From assembly GCA_965153355.1 (NCBI GenBank), contig OZ231126.1, positions 20,646,001 to 20,710,000 on the forward strand: a stretch of DNA of 64,000 nt. Reading direction: 5' to 3'. The notes beneath the pieces were generated by a model, which made no database searches, was not told the DNA's origin, and was given only the letters and a program-made list of their open reading frames with translations. Position 1 is the stretch's first letter, and each line of letters opens with the position of its first letter. The translations under genes and the position numbers were made by a program. Shown piece after piece: positions 12,008 to 24,454 of the stretch. The stretch is from Flaccisagitta enflata (lineage: Eukaryota; Chaetognatha; Sagittoidea; Aphragmophora).

Positions 12008-12092
12008 CGTTGTGAAGCTGCTGCAGCTCCCGCTGCTGCTGCTCCCGCTGCTCCCGCTGCTGTCTATGTTGCTGCCACTGCTGCTGCTGCGT
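12008..12092. repeat. (GCT)n / CTCCCGCTG trinucleotide array
   Basis: CTGCTGCAGCTCCCGCTG-type units, encoding poly-A or poly-L/poly-Q depending on frame. Confidence 0.85.
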
Positions 12093-12760
12093 TCTTCTTT
12101 TTGTCCCGTTGATACACAACTGACGTCTTTTTTTTGCCGGGAGGGGGCTGCTTTTGACTTTGAGCTTCATGAATAGAAAAGCGTCGAGGTGGAACGCAGG
12201 GAATTGCCTCGGCGATGGGCTGATGTTGCATGGTGGAGGGTAGTAATAGTGGAGGGATAGCAGAGAACTGCTTTAAGTGCATTGGATGATGGTGGGGACA
12301 GAGCTGAGCCATATAAGATGTTGGTTGTTTGGTTAGATGTTGTGTTGTTTGGTGGCAACGGAGGAGGGTAATTTTGGTGGAGATAGAGTAGTATAAAATT
12401 TTGATATCCATAGCGCCTCGTAGATTAACTTACGGTTGTAGAGATGGCTAGTAGAGAGATAACAGAGAATCGCTACCGTAGAGGGCTAATGCAGGAGAAA
12501 AGCAATGGTAAAGAATGAGCAAGGGTTGCCTCTGCGATGAGGGATGTGCAAAGAGGGGCAACAAAAAATTCATTACATTCGAAATAGTAAAAAAAAGGGG
12601 ATGAGGAAGAAGTTGATCAGTCAATTGAGTTTATGCCATTTACCGTTGGTTGTTGTGCTACTACATAATGAGTGGATCACAATCTCATCCTGAGCGTCCT
12701 ACGACGAATGATCATCCAAGGGCCGCGGCCATGTAAGTGATTGAACGAGCCAGTTATAGA
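12093..12760. other. Intergenic DNA
   Basis: No gene recognised. There is weak internal similarity between 12186-12300 and 12420-12550 (GGAGGG/CAGAGAAC words), possibly an old duplication. Confidence 0.4.
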
Positions 12761-12782
12761 GGTGCTTTGTCGCACCTAATAA
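12735..12782 (+). mobile_element. Pearl/HINE-like 3' end fragment, class III hairpin
   Basis: CAGTTATAGAGGTGCTTTGT followed by CGCACCTAA forms the hairpin AGGTGC-TTTGTC-GCACCT. The same end occurs at 32085-32115. Confidence 0.7.
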
Positions 12783-14074
<1,292 letters not shown>

Positions 14075-14383
14075 ACGTTGTTTAGACCCATATTTAGCCC
14101 TTTTGTTGTGGACTGAGTTATGAGTCGCCCTTTTGTTGTCCTCGCAGTAGCTATTTTTTTCCTCTTTTTTCTTCATTCAAGAGATGTGAAAAAGAAAAAA
14201 AAAGAGAGAAAAAAAAAAAAGGATTGAAAACTGAACTAGAAAGAGAAAAGAACAGAAAAGAAGGAGAAGCAAAAAATACGAGCGAAAAAAATATACGAGA
14301 GTTTGTCTCTTTGCCTTTTTTGTTGCTTTTTGTTTGTTCTGATCTTTTTCTTTTAACTGGAGAGAATAGAGACCTTTTCCCCA

Positions 14384-14536
14384 TTTTTAGTCGCGGACAC
14401 GCGACTCTACAACTTGCCGTGTCGGTCGGTCGGTCGGTCCGTCCGTCACAAATATTTCTAAACTTGCGATTGTTCTTTGAATTACCGCTCCTGCCCAACC
14501 ATCCGCGACTGGATTGCCGTGTATCCGGCCTTGTTA
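14384..14536 (-). mobile_element. Pearl/HINE-like element, short complete, class I
   Basis: AGTCGCGGACACGCGACT hairpin end, (GGTC)n, GCTCCTGCCCAACC core, TCCGCGACT, then GTATCCGGCCTTGTTA. AGTCGCGGA pairs 9/9 with TCCGCGACT. Confidence 0.85.
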
Positions 14537-14544
14537 TTTTGTGT

Positions 14545-14590
<46 letters not shown>

Positions 14591-14696
14591 CATTTTCCTG
14601 ACGAGTAATGATTTAATGATTCGTAATACAGTTTCGTTAATATACTTTTTTTGCCATACCTGAGCTTTTCAGATTCCAACGAGTGATTTGAAACTA

Positions 14697-14871
14697 CAGT
14701 TGAGCTTCACTAGGTCACATTTCAAGAGACTGAGCAAAAATATGCCTTATATTGAAGCTGCATTATTGCCAATTTAGAAAAAAACTACAAAATCTCCCAT
14801 GGGACTGTTGGTTGCATGCCTTGTAGGCGGGCATGCCTTATAAGCGGGTGCGCTCTAGCGGTGCTCCACTG
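14697..14871. mobile_element. Tc1/mariner-pogo-like MITE, TA flanked, copy 1
   Basis: A 175-bp element flanked by TA. One end reads CAGTTGAGCTTCACTAG. The other, inverted, reads CAGTGGAGCACCGCTAGAGC. A relative with the same ends lies at 40469-40646. It contains the empty target site TTGTAGGC (14821-14828) of the hAT-like insertion found in the duplicate. Confidence 0.75.
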
Positions 14872-14950
14872 TATTGAGAAAACAAAATTAATCTTCGATC
14901 ATCTGATATCTGGCGCCTAGTCTGTTAGCCATGGTTGACGCGGCAACTTA

Positions 14951-15040
<90 letters not shown>

Positions 15041-15278
15041 CATTTTCCTGACGAGTAATGATTTAATGATTCGTAATACAGTTTCGTTAATATACTTTTT
15101 TTGCCATACCTGAGCTTTTCAGATTCCAACGAGTGATTTGAAACTACAGTTGAGCTTCACTAGGTCACATTTCAAGAGACTGAGCAAAAATATGCCTTAT
15201 ATTGAAGCTGCATTATTGCCAATTTAGAAAAAAACTACAAAATCTCCCATGGGACTGTTGGTTGCATGCCTTGTAGGC

Positions 15279-15617
15279 TAGGGTGACTTAAAATATGGTC
15301 AAATCCGAATCTTGTCTTCCTTGCGGGAGAAATGTGACCATTTCCATCATAGATGGTAACTCTAAAATCTGGAGATGATCAGACAAAGTTTACTCATGGC
15401 CGCAACCCCACCCCATTCCCATTATAAAAGATAGGAAGCTGCAAAGGCCAAAATCCTTCCTGTACATTTTCTATGGGAAATGAGGGGGGGTTGCGGCCAT
15501 GAGTAAACTTCATTTGATTGCCACCAGATTTTAGGGTTATCATCTGTGATGGAAATGGTATCATTTCTCCCGCGAGGGAGACCAGATTCAAATATGACCA
15601 TATTTTCAGTCACCCTA
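15279..15617. mobile_element. hAT-like foldback element, 339 bp, TSD TTGTAGGC
   Basis: It begins TAGGGTGACT and ends AGTCACCCTA. The terminal inverted repeats extend imperfectly for about 150 bp, including GTTTACTCATGGCCGCAACC and its inverse. It is flanked by TTGTAGGC at 15271-15278 and 15618-15625. The duplicated locus upstream has a single TTGTAGGC, so the insertion is certain. The 8-bp duplication and the tip fit the hAT superfamily. There is no coding capacity, so it is non-autonomous. Confidence 0.9.
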
Positions 15618-15753
15618 TTGTAGGCGGGCATGCCTTATAAGCGGGTGCGCTCTAGCGGTGCTCCACTGTATTGAGAAAACAAAATTAATCTTCGATCATC
15701 TGATATCTGGCGCCTAGTCTGTTAGCCATGGTTGACGCGGCAACTTATCTTTC

Positions 15754-16090
15754 CAATCATTCATTGACGTCCCTTTTGGGTTTCTTTGCCTTCAATAATC
15801 TCGTATTACTCATGGCATGATATGCATCAATAAGTGCGACAGTAAGGGCAACGGGACCCAAACGTTATTAGCTTGGTAACAAGATGCAAGATTCGCCTCA
15901 GTCATATTTTAATGTTCATAACGCTGCACTATGGTCTGAAACGATGTCATCTTCAGCCAAAACCTCTAAATAGTTTTTATTATTCCAAACATTATGAAAT
16001 ATTACAAAAAATAGTTTCTTTCATATATTTTTGAAAAATTTCAAGTTTTGATAAAGATTTACAAGTTTTAGCATGCTACAATTATTCACT
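15754..16090. other. AT-rich intergenic DNA
   Basis: Nothing recognised. Confidence 0.5.
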
Positions 16091-16094
16091 GGCG

Positions 16095-16675
16095 GTATAC
16101 AGTGGGCCTTAACTGGAACTGGGTTCAAAAAAATACTCAGCTGTTGTGACTTGTACATATAGGTACATTTTATAATTTATGGTGAAGAATCAATATTGAT
16201 CCTTAAAAAAAAATTTCCATATAAAATTTTTTTTCAAAGATCACTAAAATGTGTCAGTTTTTTTATGTATTTATGTACAGATCTCAATGATCTATCAATT
16301 CTGGAATTCTAATTCAAGATTCATACTCCTGGTAAAATTTCCAATCATTTGATAGGTCACACTACATACTCTCATGTAAAAATAAAATTTACTTTTTCTA
16401 TGCCTACATTACAAAAATGCAATGGTAGCTTAAAATATGAAAGTTTACTTTTACCAGGAAAATGAATCTTAAATCAGAATTTCAAAATTGATAGATCATA
16501 GAGATAAATGTATAAGAAAATAGACACATTTTATTGATTTTAGTAAAAACTTTTAAAGGAAATATTTTTCAAGGGTCAATATCAATTTTCCACTGTAAAA
16601 TGTACTTATTCATACAAGTCACTACTGCTGAAGATTTTTTCTAACCAAAATTTAACTAAAGCTAGCTGTGGATAA
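16095..16675. mobile_element. Degenerate foldback element
   Basis: Arms of roughly 250 bp. On the left GTGACTTGTACATATAGGTA, TTGATCCTT and GATCTATCAATTCTGGAATT recur inverted on the right, through the sequence around CCTGGTAAAA (left) and TTTTACCAGG (right). The arms have diverged. No target duplication is visible. Confidence 0.7.
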
Positions 16676-17644
16676 AAGAAATGAACCAAAGTCAACTTGC
16701 TTTATTGCAAGTATAAGACATATTACAAAATGATGATATTTTAAGATAGATATTGACTCCCATAAGTTGATTTTTACTTGAATATCTGCTCTGTTTTCAA
16801 TTTTTGCAAAAATTCTTTTTTTTTTTCAAATAAAGCTTTTATGACTTAAAATGATGCTTAATTAAAATCGAAACTATCCTTTAATGTCTGCCCAGCTTAT
16901 TTCTGAAAGAATTGATGCACATTGGTTTAATAACCTTATCTATTTCTAATGCACATAAGTTTAATGACCTTATATATTTTTGATGACTAAAAACTATAAA
17001 TTAATGATTAAGTTTTTTTTTGTCTTATTATTGCTTGGTTGCTACCCACAGTGCGGAGAATTTGAGAAATCAAAGTTTTCCATTAAAGTTCATGAACTCT
17101 ATTATCATTGTAGAGCAAAAGGTCAAAGGACAAAAAATTCTATTAGGTCATATGATAAGCAATTCTATCACAGAAGACACTATAATATCACAGAACATAA
17201 AAATATATCACAGTATAACCTACTTGACAGAATGACGTGTCAAATTGATTAAGATTTAGGGCGCGTTTTTAGTCAGAGACAATCGCGTTTTTAACGGGCC
17301 ACTCGGTCGCTGGCTACGTTCATTCGCTTGCACCGCTCACTCCACTTACTCACTCCACTTTGCTATGCTCGCTTTGCTAGCTTTGCTCACTTTGCTTGCT
17401 CCGTTCACGGGCTCGCTCTCTCACTTTGCTCACTCTCTTATTAGACAGTTGAAATTCATAAATATGTGTTCAGGCTGAAAATGCGTTCAACAGGTACAAA
17501 TGCGTTTTACATCTTCACTAGAAACACGCTCTTAAAGGGACTAAATCAGCTTGGAGAAAACGGACAGCCGATTGATACAGATCTAGTCATCTCTGTCAAT
17601 TCTTTCATCATTGGCGTCATCTCCGTCATTTTTTCATCTTTGCC
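16676..17644. other. Intergenic DNA with a 'GCTCACTTTGCT' patch
   Basis: A degenerate GCTCACTTTGCT-like repeat occupies about 17305-17440. The remainder is AT-rich with no gene. Confidence 0.5.
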
Positions 17645-18055
<411 letters not shown>

Positions 18056-20099
18056 GGAAGTCAACATGGCCGAGCTCCCTTAAGAAGCGATCAAAAAAGC
18101 AATGTTTGTATTTCCTTGTTGTGTTTCAGAGAGTCCCACGGAAGATGTAAGCAAAAATAATGTTACAATGAATGATTTTGTATCACATATTGCAGCAATC
18201 ATCATGGGGTTGATCTTTTTTCCCGAAAAAATTGAGTGACAAATCTCTAAGATAGTGATATCCTAAATATAAGGCTATAAAAGCCAAACCAGGTCTAGGT
18301 AAGGTAGGGTAAGCTACCTGCTGAATCCCCAAAGTCTGCTGATTTCAAATCTATTTTCATTTTTGTTCTGTGACCACGCCCTGAGACGCCATGAGCAAAG
18401 AAACAGCATATGACATTTATATAGAAAATAAAAGAAGATCTCTGAAAAGAGTTTCATTCAGAATGAATGAACCAAGCTGTCCCTTGAAAACGCGACAGAA
18501 ATGTTCTAAGACACTTTTATGAAGTTATATTAATTGTATAACCCCTATTCGCGAAAACCTTATCATATGATACATCAAATGAAAGCTGAGACTGTTCTCT
18601 GGCTAATGATGATCAAAACAACAAGTTTTGAGAAAATCTAAGTTTCTGATTTACGTTTCTAAATAATAGTAATGATGATGTTGATGATGATAGTAATGAT
18701 GATGATAATAAGAATGATGATTATGAAGATGATAATATTGACACTTTTTACCTGACTCGCGTACGTTCACAGGTCAATAAGTGACTGATTAATAGACTTA
18801 CTTTCATTGGGAAAAGCTTCATCCATGATCTGCCTTTCCCCTTCCCAAAAACTCGCATATTTTTTGGAAAGTTCTTTGCTCGGTTAGTTGATTGGTTGCT
18901 TGGTTGGTTGGTTGGTTGGTTGATCTTTGATCGGATGATCGTGCAAATTGTTTACAAACATATCTTCCCTTTAGCTTATGACGCGGAATCCTAGAACTTG
19001 CCTGATTCCGCATTTTGCAAAATTCATTTGAGCCTTATTTGCATAATCAAAAAATCAGAAATCACTTGATAACCGTCCTTGGGCGGGACCGGGCGGTGAT
19101 CAAACTTTTTCCAACTTGCACTGAACTCAATCACCGACCTTGCAGAAGTGGTCTCATGTTGTGCATAATTGTGCGAAAAATGATATGGACATTTTATCAG
19201 CGCTTCATATGCAATTATAGGACAATAATTCAATCCACCACTACGGACACAATATTCAACAAAATAATGAAATATTTGGGTTGTGACGGTGGAAATGCAT
19301 GTACTCATGTGTAAAGAACAGCACCGCTGGGGAAGCCTAAAAAGGGGTATTACCCTGCACCTTTCAATGATTTTGAAAAAAGTTACTCCTTTGAATTTTT
19401 TTTTCTAAAGCTTAAATGGAAAGTCAAAAGTCAAAAATAATTTCTAATGAAGGGAACCACAAGACAACATCACCCTTCCTCGATTTTTCATCAGATTTTA
19501 ATGTTTAAGTATGTGGTTTCTATATAATTTATTATAAGAGACTGTTATGATGGTAAAATCAAATAAAAAAAAAGCGGCGGCATGAGAATTCCAGTATGTA
19601 TGGGTCCAGGGGAAAAAATGTCCAAAATGTCTGATTTACAGGCATTATGAACGATTTATGTCAATACTTGACTTTCATAGAATCTGGAAGGTCACTTACT
19701 ACACGGGTAATCAGGGCCAGTACAGACATCTTTTTTGTCGAAAAAACCGTTGCAAATCTGGATTTGGATCCGTAAACACACACGTTTCAATAAAACAACA
19801 GAAAAAAAAGAATTTTTGAAAGTCATTATTTCGCGGTTATGGCTGAAGATATGCCTGTATCGACGAATGTGCGCTGGTCCCGTCTTTTAGAAAGCTGATG
19901 TAGAATTGTAGATTAATCAGACGACTGGCAAATTGTGAATTTTAAGGATCCGAGGGACTCATGGCCTATTTCATTTATTTACCATTTCAGATGGAGTAAA
20001 TGAGTCGCCAAATTTTGAATCTGCGGCGTCGCCCAACTACAAAGAAAGAAACGAACAAAACAAAACAGTATCAACCACCGGTGAGTAATGAAAATATCT
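18056..20099. other. Intergenic DNA, (GAT)n patch
   Basis: An imperfect GAT/GAA array lies at 18660-18740. A GGTT run at 18890-18920 may be a decayed pearl-like remnant. No gene recognised up to the Hox exon. Confidence 0.5.
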
Positions 20100-20180
20100 G
20101 GAAGTAAACAAAACAAAACAAAACAAAACAAAACAAAACAAAACAAAACAAAACAAAACAAAACAAAACAAAACAAAACA
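20046..20180. repeat. (AAAAC)n microsatellite
   Basis: A perfect AAAAC pentanucleotide array over about 20107-20180, with sparse units from 20046. Confidence 0.95.
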
Positions 20181-20304
20181 ATCCATGAGATAGAATGAGC
20201 TAACAATACATGAAAAATGGCGTTGAAAGTGAAAGTTGCAGCTACCTTCATTTTCCGTTGATGTATGGAAACACTCGTGACAAGTGCCCCTTTTCCCACT
20301 CCAG

Positions 20305-21275
20305 TGAGCGACGACGGAGACACGCCCGCTCCTTGTGGCACAGCAGCGGCCAGTAACGGAAGCGGAAGTGGCAGCGGCAGCGGCAGCGGCAGTGGAATCG
20401 GGAGCGCAAGCGGAAGCGGAAGTCGTCCAAGTCGGAAGAAAAGAGTTCCTTACTCGAAATTTCAAATCGCGGAATTGGAAAAAGAGTTTTTCATGAATTC
20501 CTATATCTCGAGGAAAAGAAGATGGGAATTGGCTTACTTTCTCAGTTTGACAGAAAGACAGGTACTAGGCTTTTACCAGACTATTCAACAGAAGGACAGG
20601 TACACAGGTATTCTGTCACACTGTTTATTGGAAAGAAAGGTACCAGGCTGTTTAAAAGAGTGACTTACGCCTCTTTTCATTCATCACAATTCGAATGTAA
20701 GGATACTTACTATACAATATGGTAGCTTCTTTGACATAATTTATGCAGTAAAAAACATATTTAAAATACATTAGATGATACAGCAGCGTTTTAACAGTTT
20801 GTGTGTGTTATGGTCCTTTATAAAAATGGTTTGTATGGGCTTCTCTGTTTGTCCAGTGTTTGCCGGGCCAGTGGTGATTTTTATCTCATTCCAACCGCTT
20901 TCATTTGCAGTATAGTAAGCTTGTGTTTGCATAACAATTTTTTTCCTTTTTCGTTGCGGACACGCAACTCTATCAGAGGCTTTTTCCGTCCAGCCATTGG
21001 TCCGTCAGTCCATTGGTCTGTTGATGCGTCCGTGATGATCGAATCAAAAAGTACAAACGCGCATTTATTATGCATTTATGATTGTTTGTGTACGTCATTG
21101 GGCATCGGGTGGGGGAGGGTGTGGATGCGGTTGAATGCCCCTGCCCACCCGCTCACAACGATATTGTGACTCTGCGTCACTTGTTTTCTGTCAGGTGAAA
21201 ATTTGGTTTCAGAATCGTAGGATGAAAAGGAAACGACTTCTCCATCGCGCCAGATTTCGCCAAATGATCATTTAG
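20305..21275 (+). CDS. Posterior-class (Abd-B/Post2-like) Hox homeodomain protein, last two exons
   Basis: A nuclear DNA-binding transcription factor for posterior axial patterning. Exon A (20305-20561) follows a strong acceptor (TTTTCCCACTCCAG). It encodes a Gly/Ser linker (about 23 residues of GS repeats), then homeodomain residues 1-44, including RKKRVPYSKFQ, ELEKEFF and RRWELAYFLSLTERQ. The donor GTACTAGG follows CAG. Exon B (21195-21275), after TTGTTTTCTGTCAG, gives VKIWFQNRRMKRKR and a short tail ending RFRQMII at TAG. The splice is phase 0 between Q44 and V45, a site also used in Abd-B-type genes. The diagnostic core residues L16, F20, W48, Q50, N51 and R53 are all present. PYSKFQ and KRRWEL favour the posterior Abd-B/Post2 class over central Hox classes. 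The 633-bp intron holds a pearl-like element. The N-terminal exon or exons are not identified. An ATG at 20265 is in frame but lies before the acceptor. No other Hox gene is seen in the window. The gene looks intact. Confidence 0.9.
20947..21168 (-). mobile_element. Pearl/HINE-like element inside the Hox intron
   Basis: Hairpin end TTGCGGACACGCAACTC, then CAGAGGCTTTTTCCGTCC, TCCGTC/TTGGTC units and CCCCTGCCCACCCGC. It ends in an ACGATATTGTGA variant instead of the usual CCGTGTATCCGGCC. It lies wholly within 20562-21194 and leaves the splice sites untouched. Confidence 0.75.
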
Positions 21276-21690
21276 TAGTGGTGGAACTACTGTCATCACA
21301 TATGAGTAACATAACATGTCCATATGTCTAAATGCATCGGGACCCACCCTGTCATCACATCTAAAAGTGATTTCCAATGCCAATCCTATGCATAAGGCAG
21401 AACAGCCAATTTTTTTATTCATCATCTTCTAGTTGGACAAATATTGACCATACCTTGATTTTCTGGTTCGATCCTTAAAGATCCAATAATACTTAATATG
21501 TCCACTGATCCTGTTGCATTTATTTCCTGCGTTATATGATTTTAAGAATTTCTTTCTCTTTTAAGTTTTTGTTCCCCTGAAGAAAGTCTATGTGTTTAAT
21601 GCACAGTAATCATCCCAGGAATCAGGTATTTCAATCGAAATGTGATCATTCATGACAATTTAAATGACATCACCCGTGATAAATCAATCT
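21276..21690. other. Hox 3' flank, no gene recognised
   Basis: Presumed 3' untranslated and intergenic sequence. No canonical AATAAA was spotted close to the stop. Confidence 0.45.
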
Positions 21691-21696
21691 ATCACC

Positions 21697-21697
21697 A

Positions 21698-21738
<41 letters not shown>

Positions 21739-21739
21739 T

Positions 21740-21789
<50 letters not shown>

Positions 21790-21793
21790 TATC
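21697..21793. repeat. (AATC)n microsatellite
   Basis: CAATCAATCAAT array with one ATAATACAATC interruption. Confidence 0.95.
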
Positions 21794-22239
21794 AGTCTCG
21801 TGAATTTGTGATAGAAAATTGTTCCTTAAATATTTGTTGCCGAATTGTCATTGCAATCGGTTTCGACACTCATAAATGTCCATTGAAAAAGACCTTCTTT
21901 TCAATTATTCAATCATTTAATCAGATGATATTTACTTCAGGGTGGGACTATTATTTTTCAATCTTTCAGATACTTTTCCAGCAGCATGAAATACTATGCA
22001 TGATTTCTGCTATATTGAACTTACCAAATTTGCTCCTTTGATGCTCCCACTGAATTCCATGATTTGAGGTCTCTTAAGAAAGAAGTATATAATAGTCTTA
22101 CCCTAATTCAGAGTGCCTGCCCTGTGGCATTGAGTTATTCGGCAGCAATTCTTTTCCTGATGCAAGATAGAACAGATACGTCAGATAGAAGAACATGGCC
22201 AAGTGAAGGCCAATAAGTGCGCCTCGCTTGATTAAGAAT

Positions 22240-22372
22240 TTATGAATGAACGTATTTGATAAATAAATGAATGAATGCATGAATAAATGAATAAATGAAT
22301 GAATGAATGAATGAATGAATGAATGAATGAATGAATGAATGAATGAATGAATGAATGAATGAATGAATGAAA
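22240..22372. repeat. (GAAT)n microsatellite
   Basis: TGAATGAA array. The FIHS-repeat frames on the minus strand come from it. Confidence 0.95.
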
Positions 22373-22451
22373 ATGAATGTGGTGAGGCATGAAAGGTGAT
22401 AGGAATGAAGAAATACGTCAGAATTAGCCGTTTTGCGCATTTCAAACGTTT

Positions 22452-22556
22452 GCGTGACCGACCGACCAACCAACCGACCGACCGACCAACTGACCAACCG
22501 ACCAACCGACCGACGGACAAGACCTCTTATAGAAGTGCGAGGACGAACTTAAAAAC
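22452..22556 (+). mobile_element. Pearl/HINE-like 3' fragment
   Basis: (GACC/AACC)n, then CTCTTATAGAAGTGCGAGGA and CGAACTTAAAAAC. The decayed hairpin is of the TGCGAGGACG type seen at 41973. Confidence 0.65.
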
Positions 22557-22751
22557 AGTCGAGGACACAGAAACAAAGCCAGTCGACTGGTTTGAAGCCG
22601 TGCTGGTCAGAATTTGAGTTGTCTACACCAAACTCAGCTCAATTGAATTCTTTAGAAGGTTTGAAGACAGAACTGGCTTGCATGTAGCTGTAATAATCTC
22701 TCGACTCTCATATACGTGATTGTTCTATTGAAGAAAAACAAGTGACAAGGG

Positions 22752-22995
22752 GTAACAATATCGTTGCGGACGGGTAAGAAGGGGCATACAACTCCCATGC
22801 ACACCCTCCAACACCCAACGCTTACTCACAAACACAGACAATCATGACTGCAGCATCGTAAATGCACATTTTCACGCTGTTCGACTCGATCACCACGGAC
22901 CGACGGATGGATGAACAGACTTATGGACCGACGGACGGACAAAGCGTCAAAGCCTCTTATACGATCTTATATAGGTGCGTGTCCGCAACTAAAAA
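22752..22995 (+). mobile_element. Pearl/HINE-like element, class Ia
   Basis: The 5' portion is ACAATATCGTTGCGGACGGG. GACGGACGGAC units follow, and it ends in GTGTCCGCAACTAAAAAG. The 5' TTGCGGAC is the inverse complement of the 3' GTCCGCAA. The 5' tip differs from AACAAGGCC copies and matches the ACGATATCG variant at about 24411. Confidence 0.75.
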
Positions 22996-23653
22996 GACGA
23001 TTAAAAAAAAGAACAACTTGTCGATCCTCATCACTTTCGATCATTTCAGGAGAGAGGACGCTTTGGTCGATAGTTTAAGTATAAGTACTGGTAAACCGAA
23101 ATTTCAAACAAATGATACTTATTCGCGTGTGGTGGAACCGTTGAATTACAAGTGAAACATATAAGTATTACAATCCCATGTCTCAGTGTCTCCCTATCAC
23201 AGAAAAAATAACACACCCTCCACCCCGCGATCTTAATGAACAGACTACACCTACGGCTAACGCCTCCCCACCAATCCCCATAAATCAGGATCCCCAGCAG
23301 AAAGATCTAAGCCATATTCTAGCAATACCCCCATCAGACCTCCACCCCTTCCTCCATGCGACAGGTTCTGCGCCACAAACTCCCGTTGCTATTTGCCACC
23401 ACCTGTGCCTCCTTACTCCCCATGCAGCAGGATCTAAGCTTCCCGTTCTTTTACGCATCTTTTCTGGCGTTTTGGGAAAAGAGGCGCAGATAAAAAGTGC
23501 ATTAAAAGAGACAAGGAGTCAACCTTGAAGAAGCCTTTCTCAGAAACTTATCTCTTATCTCCTTCCTTGTTCTCTTTCTTTCTTTTCCTTTTTCGCTCAA
23601 ACTCTCTAGGAAAGTCGTAACGAATTGGGGAAAGAAAGGGAAGAAAGGGATGT

Positions 23654-23655
<2 letters not shown>
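22996..23655. other. Intergenic DNA
   Basis: No domain in the 97- and 116-codon plus frames. The latter is Pro/His-rich without a recognisable motif. Confidence 0.45.

Positions 23656-23708
<53 letters not shown>
23656..23708. repeat. (GA)n microsatellite
   Basis: About 26 GA units. Confidence 0.96.
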
Positions 23709-23711
<3 letters not shown>

Positions 23712-24071
23712 GTTTGTTTACGCGCATTTCCGTGTTTACGACGGCATTTCTTACTTCGATAAGGAGGCAACAAAGAAAAGAGCAAGGCAAAGAAAGAGTT
23801 AAAGAAAAAAAAAGAACACAAAAAACGGAAGAACAATGGATTTTTTAGAACAGAGAATGAATGATTAATTGAATTAGAATGAACAAATTCAAGGGTCTGA
23901 AAATGGAAACGCGGGTTCCAATCTTTTGTAAAACTGTGTTGAAAAAAGAAATATATAATGTTCAGTAAAATCCAAGGGTCAAAGATTACAGTTGAAGGTA
24001 AAAAGAGCAAAAAGAGTGAATTACGTTGACAAAAATCGAGATGCCTCAAGCCATTTAACAAGTAACGCGGG

Positions 24072-24402
24072 CACAGTGCTCCGGGTCCCACCACCACAAA
24101 AAATAAGTACCTGTCACCCCCCAATCAGCTCCCCATCACCACCCATTCACCTACACAGTGCTCCGGATCCCACCACCACAAAAAATAAGTACCTGTCACC
24201 CCCAATTACCACCCATCACCCCAATCACCACCCATTCACCTACACAGTGCTCTGGATCCCACCACCACGAAAAATAAGTACCTGTCACCCCCCAATCACC
24301 TCCTCATCACCACCCATTCACCTACAGTGCTCCGGATCCCACCACCACGAGAAATAAGTACCTGTCACCCCCAATCACCTCCTCATCACCACCCATTCAC
24401 CT
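24072..24402. repeat. ~81-88-bp tandem repeat, 4 copies
   Basis: Units begin CAGTGCTCCGGATCCCACCA near 24074, 24157, 24245 and 24326, and contain AAATAAGTACCTGTCACCCC. This C-rich array directly precedes the 71-bp satellite. Confidence 0.88.
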
Positions 24403-24454
24403 GCGCGGGGTTACGATATCGTGACGGGCGATTGGGCAGGGGCGTACAACCCCC
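24403..24454 (+). mobile_element. Pearl/HINE-like 5' fragment, ACGATATCG variant
   Basis: TTACGATATCGTGACGGGCG then GGGCAGGGGCGTACAACCCC, matching the end variant at 21130-21165 and 22752. It is wedged between two tandem arrays. Confidence 0.5.

Larger units (their letters stand above)
14547..15753. repeat. Tandem segmental duplication
   Basis: Copy 1 (core 14588 to about 14955) and copy 2 (core 15038 to about 15753) appear identical by eye. Both follow a (CT)n array (14547-14587 and 14956-15037). The only large difference is a 339-bp insertion with an 8-bp target duplication in copy 2. This suggests a recent duplication, perhaps by unequal exchange in the CT arrays. Confidence 0.9.

Noticed and set aside
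11599-12176. Overlapping 113-190 codon frames on both strands
   Set aside because: All derive from GTC and GCT trinucleotide arrays, which keep every frame open.
20265-20304. Hox translation start at ATG 20265
   Set aside because: A pyrimidine-rich AG acceptor at 20303-20304 separates it from the conserved part, and posterior Hox proteins normally have a longer N-terminal exon. Not excluded.
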